Shown here: piece after piece, positions 14,971 to 24,282 of the stretch
How positions within the stretch are numbered: position 1 is the stretch's first letter
Layout: every line of letters begins with the position of its first letter
Assembly: GCF_014649335.1 (NCBI RefSeq)
Contig: NZ_BMSV01000004.1
Coordinates: 248,001 to 312,000 of the forward strand
Direction of reading: 5' to 3'
Source: Streptomyces roseolilacinus
GTDB taxonomy: Bacteria; Actinomycetota; Actinomycetes; Streptomycetales; Streptomycetaceae
DNA length: 64,000 nt
The notes under the pieces: generated by a model
The model's database searches: none
What the model saw: the letters and a program-made list of their open reading frames with translations, nothing else
Told to the model about the DNA's origin: nothing
Position numbers and translations under genes: made by a program

Positions 14971-17363
14971 CGGACGGACTCGTGCCCGGGGCCGGTGGCC
15001 CGCAGGCGACGGGGCAGCGGTCCGTGGCGGTGGGCGGCGACGTCGGGGTGGCGATCACCGGGGACGGCGCCCGGGTGGTGATGCTGCCGGCCGAGGCGGT
15101 GCGCTGGGCCAGGGAGGTGGAGGCCCCGCCGGGGGCCGGGAACCTGCCCGGGTCGGCGTCCGGGGTGTTCGTCGGGCGCGAGGACGAACTCGCCACGTTG
15201 CGCCGGCTCCTGACCGCCGAGGGGGAGGCCGCGGTCACCCAGGGGTCCGGGACGCGGGCGATCCACGGACTGGGCGGGATCGGCAAGAGCACGCTCGCCC
15301 TGCACTACGCCCATGCCCACCGGCACGCCTACACGCTGGTGTGGTGGATCAACGCCACGAGCACCGAGCAGGTCGTCGCCGGTCTGGCCGCCCTCGCCAC
15401 CCGGCTGTGCCCGCAGTGGGCCGCGTCGGCCGGTACCCGGGAGCGGGCCGCGTGGGCGATCCTGTGGCTGCAGTGGCACCCCGGCTGGCTGCTCGTCTTC
15501 GACAACGTCGAGGACCCCGCCGACCTGCGCCACTACCTGGGCACCCTGCCGGACGGGCACCACCTGGCCACCAGCCGCATCGCGACCGGCTGGCACAGCA
15601 TCGCCCCCACCATGCCCCTGGGCCTGCTCGACGACGACACGGCCGTGGCCCTGCTGTGCTCCCTCGCCTTCGGACCGGACCACGTCCTCACACCGGCGCA
15701 GCGCCGGGACGCCACGGCGCTCGCCACCGAACTGGGCCACCTGCCGCTGGCGTTGGAGCAGGCGGGCGCCTACCTCTTCGAGACCGGCATCACCCTGGCC
15801 GACTACCGGGTCATGCTGGGGCAGGTCATGAACGCGGCCGCGGGCGGCATCGACCCCGAACGCACCATCGCCCGCATCTGGCGCCACACCCTGACCGCCA
15901 TCGAGCGCCGCGACCCGCAGGCCATCACGCTCCTCCACGCCATGGCCTGGCTCGCCCCCGGCGACATCCCCCGCACCCTGCTCGCCCCGCTCTGCCCCGA
16001 CCCGCTCCGCCTCGGCGAGGCCCTGGGCGCCCTGCACGCGTACAACATGATCGCCTTCACCGGGCACCAGGGCGTCAGCGTGCACCGCCTGGTCCAGGCC
16101 GTCCTGCGCTCCCACCGCACCGGCGACTCCGCCGCGCCACGGGGCCGGTACGAGGCCGAACGGGCCGTCCACCAGGCGCTCCCGCCGGAGTCGGACACGG
16201 AAGCCGCTCACACCGGGCGGTGGCAGCGGCTGATACCCCACGTCATGGCCCTCCTGGAGACCACGCCGCCCGGGCACCCCACGTCGTCCGACACCAGCGC
16301 CACGTACAACGCCACCGCCCAGCACCTTTTCCTCCAGGGGCGTGACTACCAGACCCCCGGCCTGCGCAAGGCCGTCCTCGCCCACAACGCGCGGGCCCTG
16401 GGCGACACCCACCCCGAGACCCTGACCTCCCGCCACAACCTGGCCCACGCCTACCGGGAGGCCGGGGACCTGGAGCGGGCCATCCCCCTGTTCGAGACCA
16501 CCCTCGCCCAACGGGTGGAGACCCAGGGCGACGCCCTCCCGGCCACCCTGGTCACCCGCAACCAGCTCGCCGTCTCCTACCTGGAGGCGGGGGACCTGGA
16601 ACGGGCGATCCCCCTGTTCGAGACCACCCTGGCCCAGCAGGTGCAGATCCTGGGCGACACCCACCCCGACACCCTGACCACCCGCCACAGCCTCGCCCAC
16701 GCCTACCGGGAGGCCGGGGACCTGGAGCGGGCGATCCCCCTGTTCGAGACCACCCTCACCCAAAGCGAACAGACCCAGGGCGACACCCACTCCCACACCC
16801 TGATCACCCGCAACCAGCTCGCCGCCTCCTACGTGGAGGCGGGGGACCTGGAACGGGCCATCCCCCTGTTCGAAACCACCCTGGCCCAGCAGGTGCGGAC
16901 CCTGGGCGACACCCACCCCGACACCCTGACCACCCGCCACAACCTCGCCCACGCGCACCGGGAGGCCGGGGACCTGGAACGGGCCATCCCCCTGTTCGAG
17001 ACCACCCTGGCCCAGCAGGTGCGGACCCTGGGCGACACCCACCGCCACACCCTGATCACCCGCAACCAGCTCGCCGCCTCCTACCAGAGGGCGGGGGACC
17101 TGGAGCGGGCGATCCCCCTGTTCGAGACCACCCTCGACCAACAGGTGCGGACCCTGGGCGACACCCACCCCGACACCCTGACCACCCGCCACAACCTCGC
17201 CCACGCCTACCGGGAGGCCGGGGACCTGGAACGGGCCATCCCCCTGTTCGAAACCACCCTCGCCCAAAGCGAACGGGTCCTAGGCAAGACCCACCCCCAC
17301 ACTGTGATCACCCGCAGTCAACTCGCCTTCTCGTACCGGGAGGCCGGAACCGCGCAGGGGTGA
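14967..17363 (+). CDS. STAND NTPase (NB-ARC) with TPR array, module B
   Basis: A 798-residue paralogue-like counterpart of module A. N-terminal tag 'ATGQRSVAVGGDVGVAITGD' (residues ~13-33); NB-ARC domain with P-loop GLGGIGKST (Lys107), Walker B 'GWLLVFDNVEDP', and 'LGHLPLALEQAGAYL'; winged-helix/arm region; then TPRs from residue 478 to the end in seven full 42-residue units and one partial. The core is 'AGDLERAIPLFETTLAQQV' plus 'LGDTHPDTLTTRHNLA'. GTG 14967 overlaps the upstream stop by 4 nt. The partner geometry and shared tag suggest a two-protein sensor complex; the trigger is unknown. Confidence 0.85.
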   Translation: MTDGLVPGAGGPQATGQRSVAVGGDVGVAITGDGARVVMLPAEAVRWAREVEAPPGAGNLPGSASGVFVGREDELATLRRLLTAEGEAAVTQGSGTRAIHGLGGIGKSTLALHYAHAHRHAYTLVWWINATSTEQVVAGLAALATRLCPQWAASAGTRERAAWAILWLQWHPGWLLVFDNVEDPADLRHYLGTLPDGHHLATSRIATGWHSIAPTMPLGLLDDDTAVALLCSLAFGPDHVLTPAQRRDATALATELGHLPLALEQAGAYLFETGITLADYRVMLGQVMNAAAGGIDPERTIARIWRHTLTAIERRDPQAITLLHAMAWLAPGDIPRTLLAPLCPDPLRLGEALGALHAYNMIAFTGHQGVSVHRLVQAVLRSHRTGDSAAPRGRYEAERAVHQALPPESDTEAAHTGRWQRLIPHVMALLETTPPGHPTSSDTSATYNATAQHLFLQGRDYQTPGLRKAVLAHNARALGDTHPETLTSRHNLAHAYREAGDLERAIPLFETTLAQRVETQGDALPATLVTRNQLAVSYLEAGDLERAIPLFETTLAQQVQILGDTHPDTLTTRHSLAHAYREAGDLERAIPLFETTLTQSEQTQGDTHSHTLITRNQLAASYVEAGDLERAIPLFETTLAQQVRTLGDTHPDTLTTRHNLAHAHREAGDLERAIPLFETTLAQQVRTLGDTHRHTLITRNQLAASYQRAGDLERAIPLFETTLDQQVRTLGDTHPDTLTTRHNLAHAYREAGDLERAIPLFETTLAQSERVLGKTHPHTVITRSQLAFSYREAGTAQG
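16398..17279 (+). repeat. Seven 126-bp TPR repeats with an alternating 252-bp higher-order unit
   Basis: Odd units carry 'TLTTRHNLAHAYREAGDLER'; even units carry 'TLITRNQLAASYVEAGDLER'. The alternation holds over all seven units and into the partial eighth, so the expanding unit is likely the 252-bp pair. The last unit degrades at the gene end (17357). Confidence 0.85.
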
Positions 17364-17439
17364 GGTGCGGCGTTCCAGGGGCACGGGCGGCCGCGTCGAG
17401 GGTGGCTCCCCCGACGCGGCCGGTTCCCGGTACGTCCCG

Positions 17440-18825
17440 CTACGGCGCCGCCGGGGCCGCGTCCGTGAACGTCTTGCTGCGCATGAGGAACTCGCCGAGG
17501 TAGCCGTCGTGCGGCAGTCCGGGCACCAGCACGTGGGTCGGGTGGTCGCCGACGTGGAGGTTGCGGACGGTGGGTTCGTCGAGCAGGCGCCCGACCAGGT
17601 CCCGGTCGGACGTGAGCGCGGTGAGCACGATCGTGTCGCGGAGCGGGGCCAGGCCGTCGGCCCGGCTCCACGGCGCGACCCACACACAGGGGAACGGCAT
17701 CTCCAGGCGCGCCTGCGGCGCGTCGGCGCGGTCCAGCTGGAACACCGCCGGGCGCAGGGCCGCGGCGCCGTCACCGAGCTCGGCGACGATGGTGTCGCCG
17801 CCGAGCCACGCCCTGGCGCCGGCGGCCTCGGAGTGCACGAACTTCTCCAGGTTCCGCGCGGCGTCCAGCCCCCGGACCGGCAGCACGGCCCGGTCGTCCT
17901 CCGGCGGCAGCGCCGGGAGACCGGCCAGCCGGTCGGCGAGGGCCTCGGCCACCGGGGCCGGGTCCCCCTCGACGAAGACGGCCGTGGCGTTCACGCACGC
18001 GGCGCCGGCCTCCCGGCTGACCGAGTCGACGATCGTGTCGAGGTGCCGGGTGAAGTCGGTGTCCGCGGTGATCAGGATCTTGGCCCGGCCCGGCCCGTGC
18101 GGCAGCACGGCCGTACTGGACCGGTACTTGTCCACCACGTCGTCGCCGCCGTAGACCACGGCCAGGTCGGCGCCCCCCACCAGGTCGTCGGCGACGCCGT
18201 GGTCGGTGGGCAGGAGGACGACCCGGTCCGTGCCGAACCCGGCCTCGTGCAGGGCGGTGACCAGCCGGTGCGCGCTCAGCGGTTCGCGGCGCGAGGGCCG
18301 TACCGCGACGCGGTAGCCGAGGGCCAGCGCCTCCGCCCACTGCGCGTGGATCCCGGGGTGGTTGCCGGCGGCGAGCACCGCGAGCACGTCGCCGCGCCGG
18401 ATCCACACCGCGGTGCCGGCGCCGTTCGACGTGTCCCGGCTGCCGCGCGGCCGGGCCTGGCCGGCGAAGCCGTACGCGCCGGCCAGGCCCGCCGCGATGC
18501 CGGCGGTGGACTCCCGCACCATCGTGATCGGCAGGCCGCTCACCCGGGCGACGGCGTGCTCGTACTGCCCGGCGGTCATGCCGTTCAGGGTGGCGGTGGC
18601 GAACAGCCGGCCCGCCTCCGCCAGTGCCGGCACCCGTTCGTCCGGCGGCAGCGTCTCCGCCCGCCGCAGCGCCGCCAGGCCGCGCTGCACGTACAGCCGC
18701 GGCACCATGCTCAGCTCCGCGACCGGCCGGCCGGTGACGTCGTGGACGACCTCCCTCGCCTGGGCCCGGTAGGGGCCGCTCGGACCGAGGGCGTCGAGGT
18801 GGAGCGGTGCCGGGGAACCGGGCAT
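17440..18825 (-). CDS. Aldehyde dehydrogenase/acyl-CoA reductase-like enzyme
   Basis: A 461-residue NAD(P)-dependent ALDH-superfamily protein. The segment 'RRGDVLAVLAAGNHPGIH' suits the Rossmann nucleotide site. The catalytic Cys is Cys277 in 'SREAGAACVNATAVFVEG', and the C-terminal half ends 'HVGDHPTHVLVPGLPHDG'. It starts (ATG 18823-18825) only 2 nt after the stop of the upstream aminotransferase-adenylation fusion, so the two are coupled. In LuxE/LuxC- and EhpF/EhpG-type pairs, an adenylating domain passes an activated acyl group to a reductase of this kind; that role is inferred here. Confidence 0.78.
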   Translation of the reverse strand: MPGSPAPLHLDALGPSGPYRAQAREVVHDVTGRPVAELSMVPRLYVQRGLAALRRAETLPPDERVPALAEAGRLFATATLNGMTAGQYEHAVARVSGLPITMVRESTAGIAAGLAGAYGFAGQARPRGSRDTSNGAGTAVWIRRGDVLAVLAAGNHPGIHAQWAEALALGYRVAVRPSRREPLSAHRLVTALHEAGFGTDRVVLLPTDHGVADDLVGGADLAVVYGGDDVVDKYRSSTAVLPHGPGRAKILITADTDFTRHLDTIVDSVSREAGAACVNATAVFVEGDPAPVAEALADRLAGLPALPPEDDRAVLPVRGLDAARNLEKFVHSEAAGARAWLGGDTIVAELGDGAAALRPAVFQLDRADAPQARLEMPFPCVWVAPWSRADGLAPLRDTIVLTALTSDRDLVGRLLDEPTVRNLHVGDHPTHVLVPGLPHDGYLGEFLMRSKTFTDAAPAAP

Positions 18826-18827
18826 CG

Positions 18828-21275
18828 TCAGTACACCCCCTCGACGACGGCGGTGCCGCCGAACGTCGGGACCGGCCTGATGTCGGCGACCGCGTCGCCG
18901 CCGAGGCCCGGGGCGCCGGGCAGGCGGACCGCGGTGTCCCGTTCGAGGTTGTTCGGGATCAGCATGCTGCGGCTGATGTGGTTCATGACCACCTGGCCGC
19001 GCTCGCCGTAGGGCACGGTCTTCCCGGTGTCCGGGTCGACGACCCGCAGGCTGACGAACGGGTACGGCGGGTCGAAGGTGGGCGGCTCGTCGTCGGCGAG
19101 CCCCGCCCGCTCGTACATGCCGGCGCCGACCATGGTGCTCCCGTAGAAGCCGAGCAGCTGCGCCCCGGGGAACACCTCCTTGCGGAACAGGGTGCGGGTG
19201 TCGAGGTCCATCGAGGCGCCGCCCCAGATGAGGGTGCGGACCTTCCGGTTGACGAGTTCGGCCAGCTCCTCGTGGCCGGCCAGCGCCTCCAGCAGCGGCG
19301 GCGTGGTGAAGACGACGCCGACGTCCTGGCTGCGCAGGATCTCCCCCACCTGGTCGAGGACGTGCGCGAGGTACCTCCTGCTCTCCTCGGACCTGCCCTC
19401 CGCGGCGCACTTCTTGGCCCACCGCGGGTCGAGGTCCACGGTGAAGGGGATGCCGCCCCGGCGGTGCGCCAGCGTCCGGCCCATGGGGCCGAACATGTGC
19501 GGTCCGCTCGGGCCGATCGTCAGCCAGTTCGCCCCGTGGGGGACGCCCCGGTCGTCCAGGACCTGGGAGTGCCACGAGTTCAGCTGGTCGTGGAGGTCGG
19601 GAAGCCAGGCGATGCGCTTGGGCGCACCGGTCGTCCCGCCGCTCTCGTAGACGTCCAGCGCGATCCGCCGGTCCCCGTACCCGCGGGGGACGAGGTCTTC
19701 CACGCGGACGTCGCGCAGCTCGTCGACGACGTTCGGGAACAGCTCCAGGTCGGCTTCGGTGCGGACGTCCTTCCGCGGGTCGAAGTCCAGGCTCTTGGCG
19801 CGCTCCAGCCAGAACCGGGAGCCGGTCTTCGGGTCGAAGTGCCATTCCATGGCGGCGGCGAGCAGTTCCGGCATCGAGGGCGGCCGGTCCCACGGCGTGT
19901 CGAGCACCGGGAGGACCACCGCCGGCGCGGCCGGCCGCTTCCGCTTCCTGGTCGCGTACTCGGTGAGGACGTCGGTCACCGCCGCCGCCACCTGGTCCGC
20001 CTCGTCGTGGCTCATCACCAGCGGCGGGCTCACCAGGACGGTGTTGGGGTTGTTGCGGACGATGATCCCGCTGCGTTCCCGGACCAGCGGCGGGACCCAC
20101 CCGGCCGACAGCGGTTCCCCGGTGTCCGGGTCCTGGGCCAGCTCGATGCCGATCATGAGGCCGATCTGCCGCACCTGGCCGACGATGGGCAGCTCCTCCA
20201 GCCGGCGCAGCTGGGCGCCGAGGTGGTCGCCGACGTCGACGGCGGCCGCGAGCAGGTTCTCCCGCTCCATGATCTCCAGGTTCGCCAGTGCCACCGCGCA
20301 CCCGGTCGCGTGGCCGCCGTAGGTGTAGCCGCCGATGAACCCCTCGTCGCGGGCGACGACGTCGACCACGCGGTCGGCCACCAGCAGCGCGCCCATCGGG
20401 AAGTAGCCCGAGGTGAGCCCCTTGGCGGTGACGACGAAGTCGGGGGCGACACCGAGGCGTTCGGCGGCGAACCAGTGCCCGGTCCTGCCGAACGCGGTGA
20501 TGACCTCGTCGAGGATGAGGAGGATGCCGTGGGACGCGAGCAGTTCGCGGACCCGCGGCCAGTAGTCGCTGGGCGGTTCGATCACGCCGGCCACGCCGAG
20601 GATCGGCTCGCCGATCATGACCGCGATGCGGTCCGCGCCGATCTCCTCGATCGTCTCGCGCAGTTCGCGCAGGCAGAATTCGGTGGGGTCCTCGCCGCCG
20701 TACATCTCGGGGTGGAAGGGCATCGGCGGCGTCAGGTGCCGGACGTTGGGCAGCATGGGGCCGAAGCCCTGGTGGAACATGGGCATGCCGGTCGCCGCGG
20801 CGCCGCCGTACGAGACCCCGTGGTAGCCGAAGTTGCGGGCGAGGATCCACGTGCGCTCCGGCTCGCCCCGGCGGTGGTGGTAGAGCCGGGCCATCCGCAG
20901 CGCGGCGTCGACCGCCTCGCCGCCGCCGCTCGTGAAGTACACCCGTTCCATCGGAGAGGGCGCCAGGTCGATGAGCTTCTCGGCGAGCCTGATCGAGGGT
21001 TCGTTGGTGAACTCGTGAAAGCTGCTGTAATACTCCAGTTTCGTCATCTGTCCGGCCGCGACCTCGGCCAGGTCGCGCCGCCCGTGCCCGACGTGCGCGA
21101 GTAAGAGCCCGCCGGTGGCGTCCAGGTACTCGCGGCCGTGCGCGTCGCGTAACCGACAGCCGGAACCCTCCACCATGACGATTCGGTCGGTGACATCACC
21201 GGGCAGGTGCGGGTGGATCAACCTGGAGCGGTCGGTTTTTACCAGGGCGTCTGCGTCTACTAGCGGTGCCGTCAT
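18828..21275 (-). CDS. Fusion: class III aminotransferase + adenylate-forming (LuxE/EhpF-like) domain
   Basis: An 815-residue two-domain enzyme. Residues ~1-440 are a class III PLP aminotransferase, with '[20 protein letters not shown]', the Asp motif '[15 protein letters not shown]' and the Schiff-base Lys285 in '[12 protein letters not shown]'. Residues ~455-815 are an ANL-type domain with P-loop '[14 protein letters not shown]' (~543) and '[13 protein letters not shown]'. It lacks the C-terminal Lys subdomain, as do LuxE and EhpF. ATG 21273-21275 has a GAGGA site. With the coupled ALDH, the set could activate a carboxylate, reduce it to an aldehyde and aminate it. The substrate is unknown. 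Confidence 0.8.
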   Translation of the reverse strand: MTAPLVDADALVKTDRSRLIHPHLPGDVTDRIVMVEGSGCRLRDAHGREYLDATGGLLLAHVGHGRRDLAEVAAGQMTKLEYYSSFHEFTNEPSIRLAEKLIDLAPSPMERVYFTSGGGEAVDAALRMARLYHHRRGEPERTWILARNFGYHGVSYGGAAATGMPMFHQGFGPMLPNVRHLTPPMPFHPEMYGGEDPTEFCLRELRETIEEIGADRIAVMIGEPILGVAGVIEPPSDYWPRVRELLASHGILLILDEVITAFGRTGHWFAAERLGVAPDFVVTAKGLTSGYFPMGALLVADRVVDVVARDEGFIGGYTYGGHATGCAVALANLEIMERENLLAAAVDVGDHLGAQLRRLEELPIVGQVRQIGLMIGIELAQDPDTGEPLSAGWVPPLVRERSGIIVRNNPNTVLVSPPLVMSHDEADQVAAAVTDVLTEYATRKRKRPAAPAVVLPVLDTPWDRPPSMPELLAAAMEWHFDPKTGSRFWLERAKSLDFDPRKDVRTEADLELFPNVVDELRDVRVEDLVPRGYGDRRIALDVYESGGTTGAPKRIAWLPDLHDQLNSWHSQVLDDRGVPHGANWLTIGPSGPHMFGPMGRTLAHRRGGIPFTVDLDPRWAKKCAAEGRSEESRRYLAHVLDQVGEILRSQDVGVVFTTPPLLEALAGHEELAELVNRKVRTLIWGGASMDLDTRTLFRKEVFPGAQLLGFYGSTMVGAGMYERAGLADDEPPTFDPPYPFVSLRVVDPDTGKTVPYGERGQVVMNHISRSMLIPNNLERDTAVRLPGAPGLGGDAVADIRPVPTFGGTAVVEGVY

Positions 21276-21667
21276 CGCATCCTCACATCGAGAATCAGCC
21301 GAAATCTTCATTCCTGGTGTTCTTCGGGAGGATGCCAGTGTGCGGCAGGGGGAACACGGAGGTAACCGGTTCAAGTGGATAAGTTAACGGGTTCAAGTGA
21401 ACGGGGAAGGGGCCGCGTACAAGGGGCATCGGCGTCACCGCCTCGGGCTTTGCCGGGATTTTCCACTTCCGGTTGCGGGCGGTCCCCCATTCGGTAATGA
21501 ATGGCTCCGCTTCCGCTTCCGCGAAAACGCGGATCGGGCCACAGGGGGAACACCGGCCGGTTCGCGTACCGGGGCGGGGCCGGTTCGTCCGGCGGCCGGA
21601 AGGGCCCCCGGCGGCGCGCGTGCCGGGACCGCTCCGGGGCCACCGCCGCGCGCCGTGCCGGGACGTG
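21276..21667. other. Intergenic region between the nuclease-TerD gene and the aminotransferase fusion
   Basis: About 390 bp, no supported gene. It carries the promoter of the fusion gene with the direct repeat at 21362-21399 and is noticeably less GC-rich around 21280-21400 than its surroundings. Confidence 0.6.
21362..21399. promoter_or_regulatory. 22-bp-spaced direct repeat upstream of the aminotransferase fusion
   Basis: GTAACCGGTTCAAGTG (21362-21377) and GTTAACGGGTTCAAGTG (21383-21399) put two identical TCAAGTG heptamers 22 bp apart, 96-124 bp upstream of the minus-strand start. Heptamers at 11- or 22-bp spacing are the signature of SARP activators in Streptomyces; that assignment is inference. 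Confidence 0.5.
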
Positions 21668-23728
21668 TCACTCCACCTCGACCCCGTGGTCCCGGAGGAG
21701 CTGCTCCAGTCCGCCCGTGTACCCCCGGCCGCCGAGGACGAAGTCCCAGTCCCCGTTGGGCCTGCGCCGGAAGGAGCCGAGCACCAGGGCGGTCTCCCCC
21801 GGCCGGCCGTCGGAGACCTCCAGTCGCCCGATCTCCGTCATCGCCGGGTCGAGCAACCGGATGCGGGCGTCGGTGAATCCGGAGAGGTCGGCTTCCGGAT
21901 CGGTCTCCGGGTCGACGGCGGCGACCAGGACGAAGCGGTCGGCCTCCTCCGGGAGCGCCTCGAAGGAGACGCGGATCGCCGCCCTGTCCGGTGGCGCGGC
22001 CGGCAGCGCGCCCACGGAACCGTCCGGGGTCTGCGGGTTGTTGTAGAAGACGAAGTGGTCGTCGCTGAGGACCCGGGTGCCGCGGCAGACGAGCGCGCAC
22101 ACGTCGAGCGCGACGTCACCGGACCAGGACATGCCCAGCACGTTGGAGTCGTCGGGCCGGGCGCCGGGGCCGGGCGGCGCCGGCCGCGCCGGGGCCGCCC
22201 GCCCGGCCCCGCCCAGCCGTCCGCGCAGTCCGTGCCGGTGCAGCAGGTCGACCAGTTCGCTGCCCGAGACGAGCTCCAGGGGCTTGCCGTGGGCGAAGGT
22301 GTGGGACCCGGGGCCGAACTTCGACGTCGTCACCAGTACGCCCTTGTTGGCGCCGACGTCCTGGACCGTCCCGTACAAATCGCGTACGGCGGTGGGCGGC
22401 ACGGTGTTGCGGTAGCGCTTCACCTGCACGACGATCTTGCCGCCTCGGATGGGTGCCGGATCCAGCGCGTCGACGTCCACGCCCCCGTCGTTCGAGCGCT
22501 GCGTCGTCACGGCCTGCATCCCCATCGCCCGGAAGAGCTCGGCGACGAGGGACTCGAAGGCGAGGGGGTCCATCTCGTACAGGTCCGGTTCCTCGCCGCC
22601 GTCGCCGTGGGTGACGACCTGGTCGCCCACCTCCTGCGGGCGCCGGCCGGGGCGTACCGGGGAGAGCTGGTCGGGCCGGGCCGCGAGCTGTCCCCTGAGC
22701 GCGTCGGTCAGGCAGCTGACGGCGTCGACCTGCTCCAGGCGCAGTCCGGTGAAGGTGGACCGCGGGGCCATGACGGTCACCAGGTGGATGTGCGTCCGCC
22801 GGCCCGTCGCCGGGTCGGGGGCGTCCACGAACCCGTTCAGCGCCACGGCGTCGAGTGCGGCGGACTCGTCCGCCGCGAACAGCTCGTGCAGGACGAGCAG
22901 CGCGCACTGCGCGAGGACCTCCCGGTACAGCGCGCGCCGCTGCCCCACCGGGCGGGGGGTCTCCTTGTCCTGGTCGGTTCCCGGCATGTACCGGACCGAC
23001 TTCGTCTCGGGGACGACCTCGGGACCGGGCATCTCCCAGTCCAGGACCAGCTGCCGCGCCGCCGCGTCGTACGCCGCCGAGACCTGCCGAGGGAACCCCT
23101 CCGGCCAGGCGGTCGAGGCGTAGAGGGCGGCGGAGAAGTACGCGACCACGGACTCGGGGTCCCGGCGCCTGACCCCCTCGGTCACCTCGGCGATGCCGGC
23201 GTTGTGCCGGCGCACCTCCGACCGTCGGGCTTCGGCCCACTGCTCGTACTCCCGCCGGTAGGCCTCCAGCTGGTGCAGGCGCTGCGCCTCCGCGGCCCGT
23301 GCCGCGTGCAGGTCGTGTTCGAACCGGGCCCGCGCCTCGGCCTCCGCCTGGGCGCGCCGGCTCGCGGTCCACCCGCCCTGGGCCTGGTAGTGGTGGGGGT
23401 TCGGCAGGGGTACGGGGTGGGCGAGCGGCCCCGGTGAGAACGGCTGGACCTCCTCGGCGCGCAGGAGCGAGGCCGCCCGGAAGGCCGGGGCCCGGCAGCC
23501 CGCGGCCAGGAGCCCCCGGAGGGACGCGACCCGCGCGTCCAGCTCCTCGGTACGCCGCCGGGCCTCCGCCTGCCGGTACTCCCGGTGGCTCTGCGCGACG
23601 CGCCGCTGGTAGGCCCGCTCCTGGCGTTCCTGCTCCCTGCGCCGTCGGGCGTCGGCCTCCAGCTGGCGCTGCTGCTGACGCTGCATCTCGGCCCAGACAC
23701 CGACCAGACCGGTGGAGCGACGGCTCAT
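21668..23728 (-). CDS. Fusion of coiled coil, Mrr-type restriction endonuclease and TerD domain
   Basis: A 686-residue protein. The N-terminus (1-~210) is Arg/Glu/Gln-rich coiled coil ('EMQRQQQRQLEADARRRREQ'). Residues ~390-500 are an Mrr-cat nuclease: 'PLAFESLVAELFRAMGMQAV', 'SNDGGVDVDALDP' and 'GGKIVVQVKRY' supply the PD-(D/E)xK residues Asp, Gln and Lys. Residues ~540-686 are a TerD domain ('DVALDVCALVCRG', 'VFYNNPQTPDGSVGAL'), which in TerD binds calcium. ATG 23726-23728 follows GGGAGGG. A role in DNA restriction gated by a Ter-type stress signal is inference. Confidence 0.82.
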   Translation of the reverse strand: MSRRSTGLVGVWAEMQRQQQRQLEADARRRREQERQERAYQRRVAQSHREYRQAEARRRTEELDARVASLRGLLAAGCRAPAFRAASLLRAEEVQPFSPGPLAHPVPLPNPHHYQAQGGWTASRRAQAEAEARARFEHDLHAARAAEAQRLHQLEAYRREYEQWAEARRSEVRRHNAGIAEVTEGVRRRDPESVVAYFSAALYASTAWPEGFPRQVSAAYDAAARQLVLDWEMPGPEVVPETKSVRYMPGTDQDKETPRPVGQRRALYREVLAQCALLVLHELFAADESAALDAVALNGFVDAPDPATGRRTHIHLVTVMAPRSTFTGLRLEQVDAVSCLTDALRGQLAARPDQLSPVRPGRRPQEVGDQVVTHGDGGEEPDLYEMDPLAFESLVAELFRAMGMQAVTTQRSNDGGVDVDALDPAPIRGGKIVVQVKRYRNTVPPTAVRDLYGTVQDVGANKGVLVTTSKFGPGSHTFAHGKPLELVSGSELVDLLHRHGLRGRLGGAGRAAPARPAPPGPGARPDDSNVLGMSWSGDVALDVCALVCRGTRVLSDDHFVFYNNPQTPDGSVGALPAAPPDRAAIRVSFEALPEEADRFVLVAAVDPETDPEADLSGFTDARIRLLDPAMTEIGRLEVSDGRPGETALVLGSFRRRPNGDWDFVLGGRGYTGGLEQLLRDHGVEVE

Positions 23729-24048
23729 CCCTACAGGCCCTCCCCAGGACATCGACGTCACCGGCCCGGCCGTCCCCACGACCGGTCGTGACGAGCCGAC
23801 TCTATCCAGCGACGACGGTCTCGCCCATCCATGTGCCGAAGGGACCGTGCGGTGCCGGTCGCCACAGGTCACGGCCACCGGGGCGGAGGCGGCGCCGGGC
23901 CCCTCCCCGGTGGCCGGGACGCGGCTGCGGGCAGCCGCCCGCCGCAGGGGCGCGGGCGTCGGCGTGGGCGGGTGCGGGCACGGTCGTCGGCGTGTACGGG
24001 CGCGTCGGCGGTTCCGCCGGGGGCCCCGGGGCTCGTAGAGTCGCGATC
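23729..24048. other. Divergent intergenic region
   Basis: About 320 bp between the nuclease-TerD gene and the cold-shock-like gene. No supported gene; it should contain both promoters. Confidence 0.5.
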
Positions 24049-24282
24049 ATGGTGACTGCGACTGTTCGTGAGTGGCGCGAGGAGGAGGGGTGGGGGGTGC
24101 TCGACAGCCCGGAGACCCCCGGCGGTTGCTGGGCCCACTACTCCACCATCGAGGTGACCGGGTTCCGCACGCTGTCGCCCGGGCAGCGGGTGGACCTCGA
24201 GTGGCAGGCGCCCGGCTTCCAGCAGGACGGCTACGACTACCGCGCCCTGCGCGTCGTTCCCCGCAGGGGGCACGGTGGCTGA
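24049..24282 (+). CDS. Cold-shock-domain-like protein
   Basis: A 77-residue protein, 'MVTATVREWREEEGWGVLDS', resembling a divergent cold-shock (OB-fold) domain: 'EEGWGVLDSPETPGGCWAHY' stands where CspA has 'KGFGFI' and 'DVFVHF', followed by 'GQRVDLEWQAPGFQQDGYDY' and 'ALRVVP'. Such domains bind single-stranded nucleic acid. The ATG at 24049 has a GTG directly after it as an alternative. It overlaps the next gene by 8 bp. Confidence 0.7.
   Translation: MVTATVREWREEEGWGVLDSPETPGGCWAHYSTIEVTGFRTLSPGQRVDLEWQAPGFQQDGYDYRALRVVPRRGHGG

Noticed and set aside
14340..17267. 975-codon minus-strand open frame antisense to STAND module B
   Set aside because: Repeat peptide mirrors the TPR units of the plus-strand gene, which has clear P-loop and Walker B motifs; the antisense has none.
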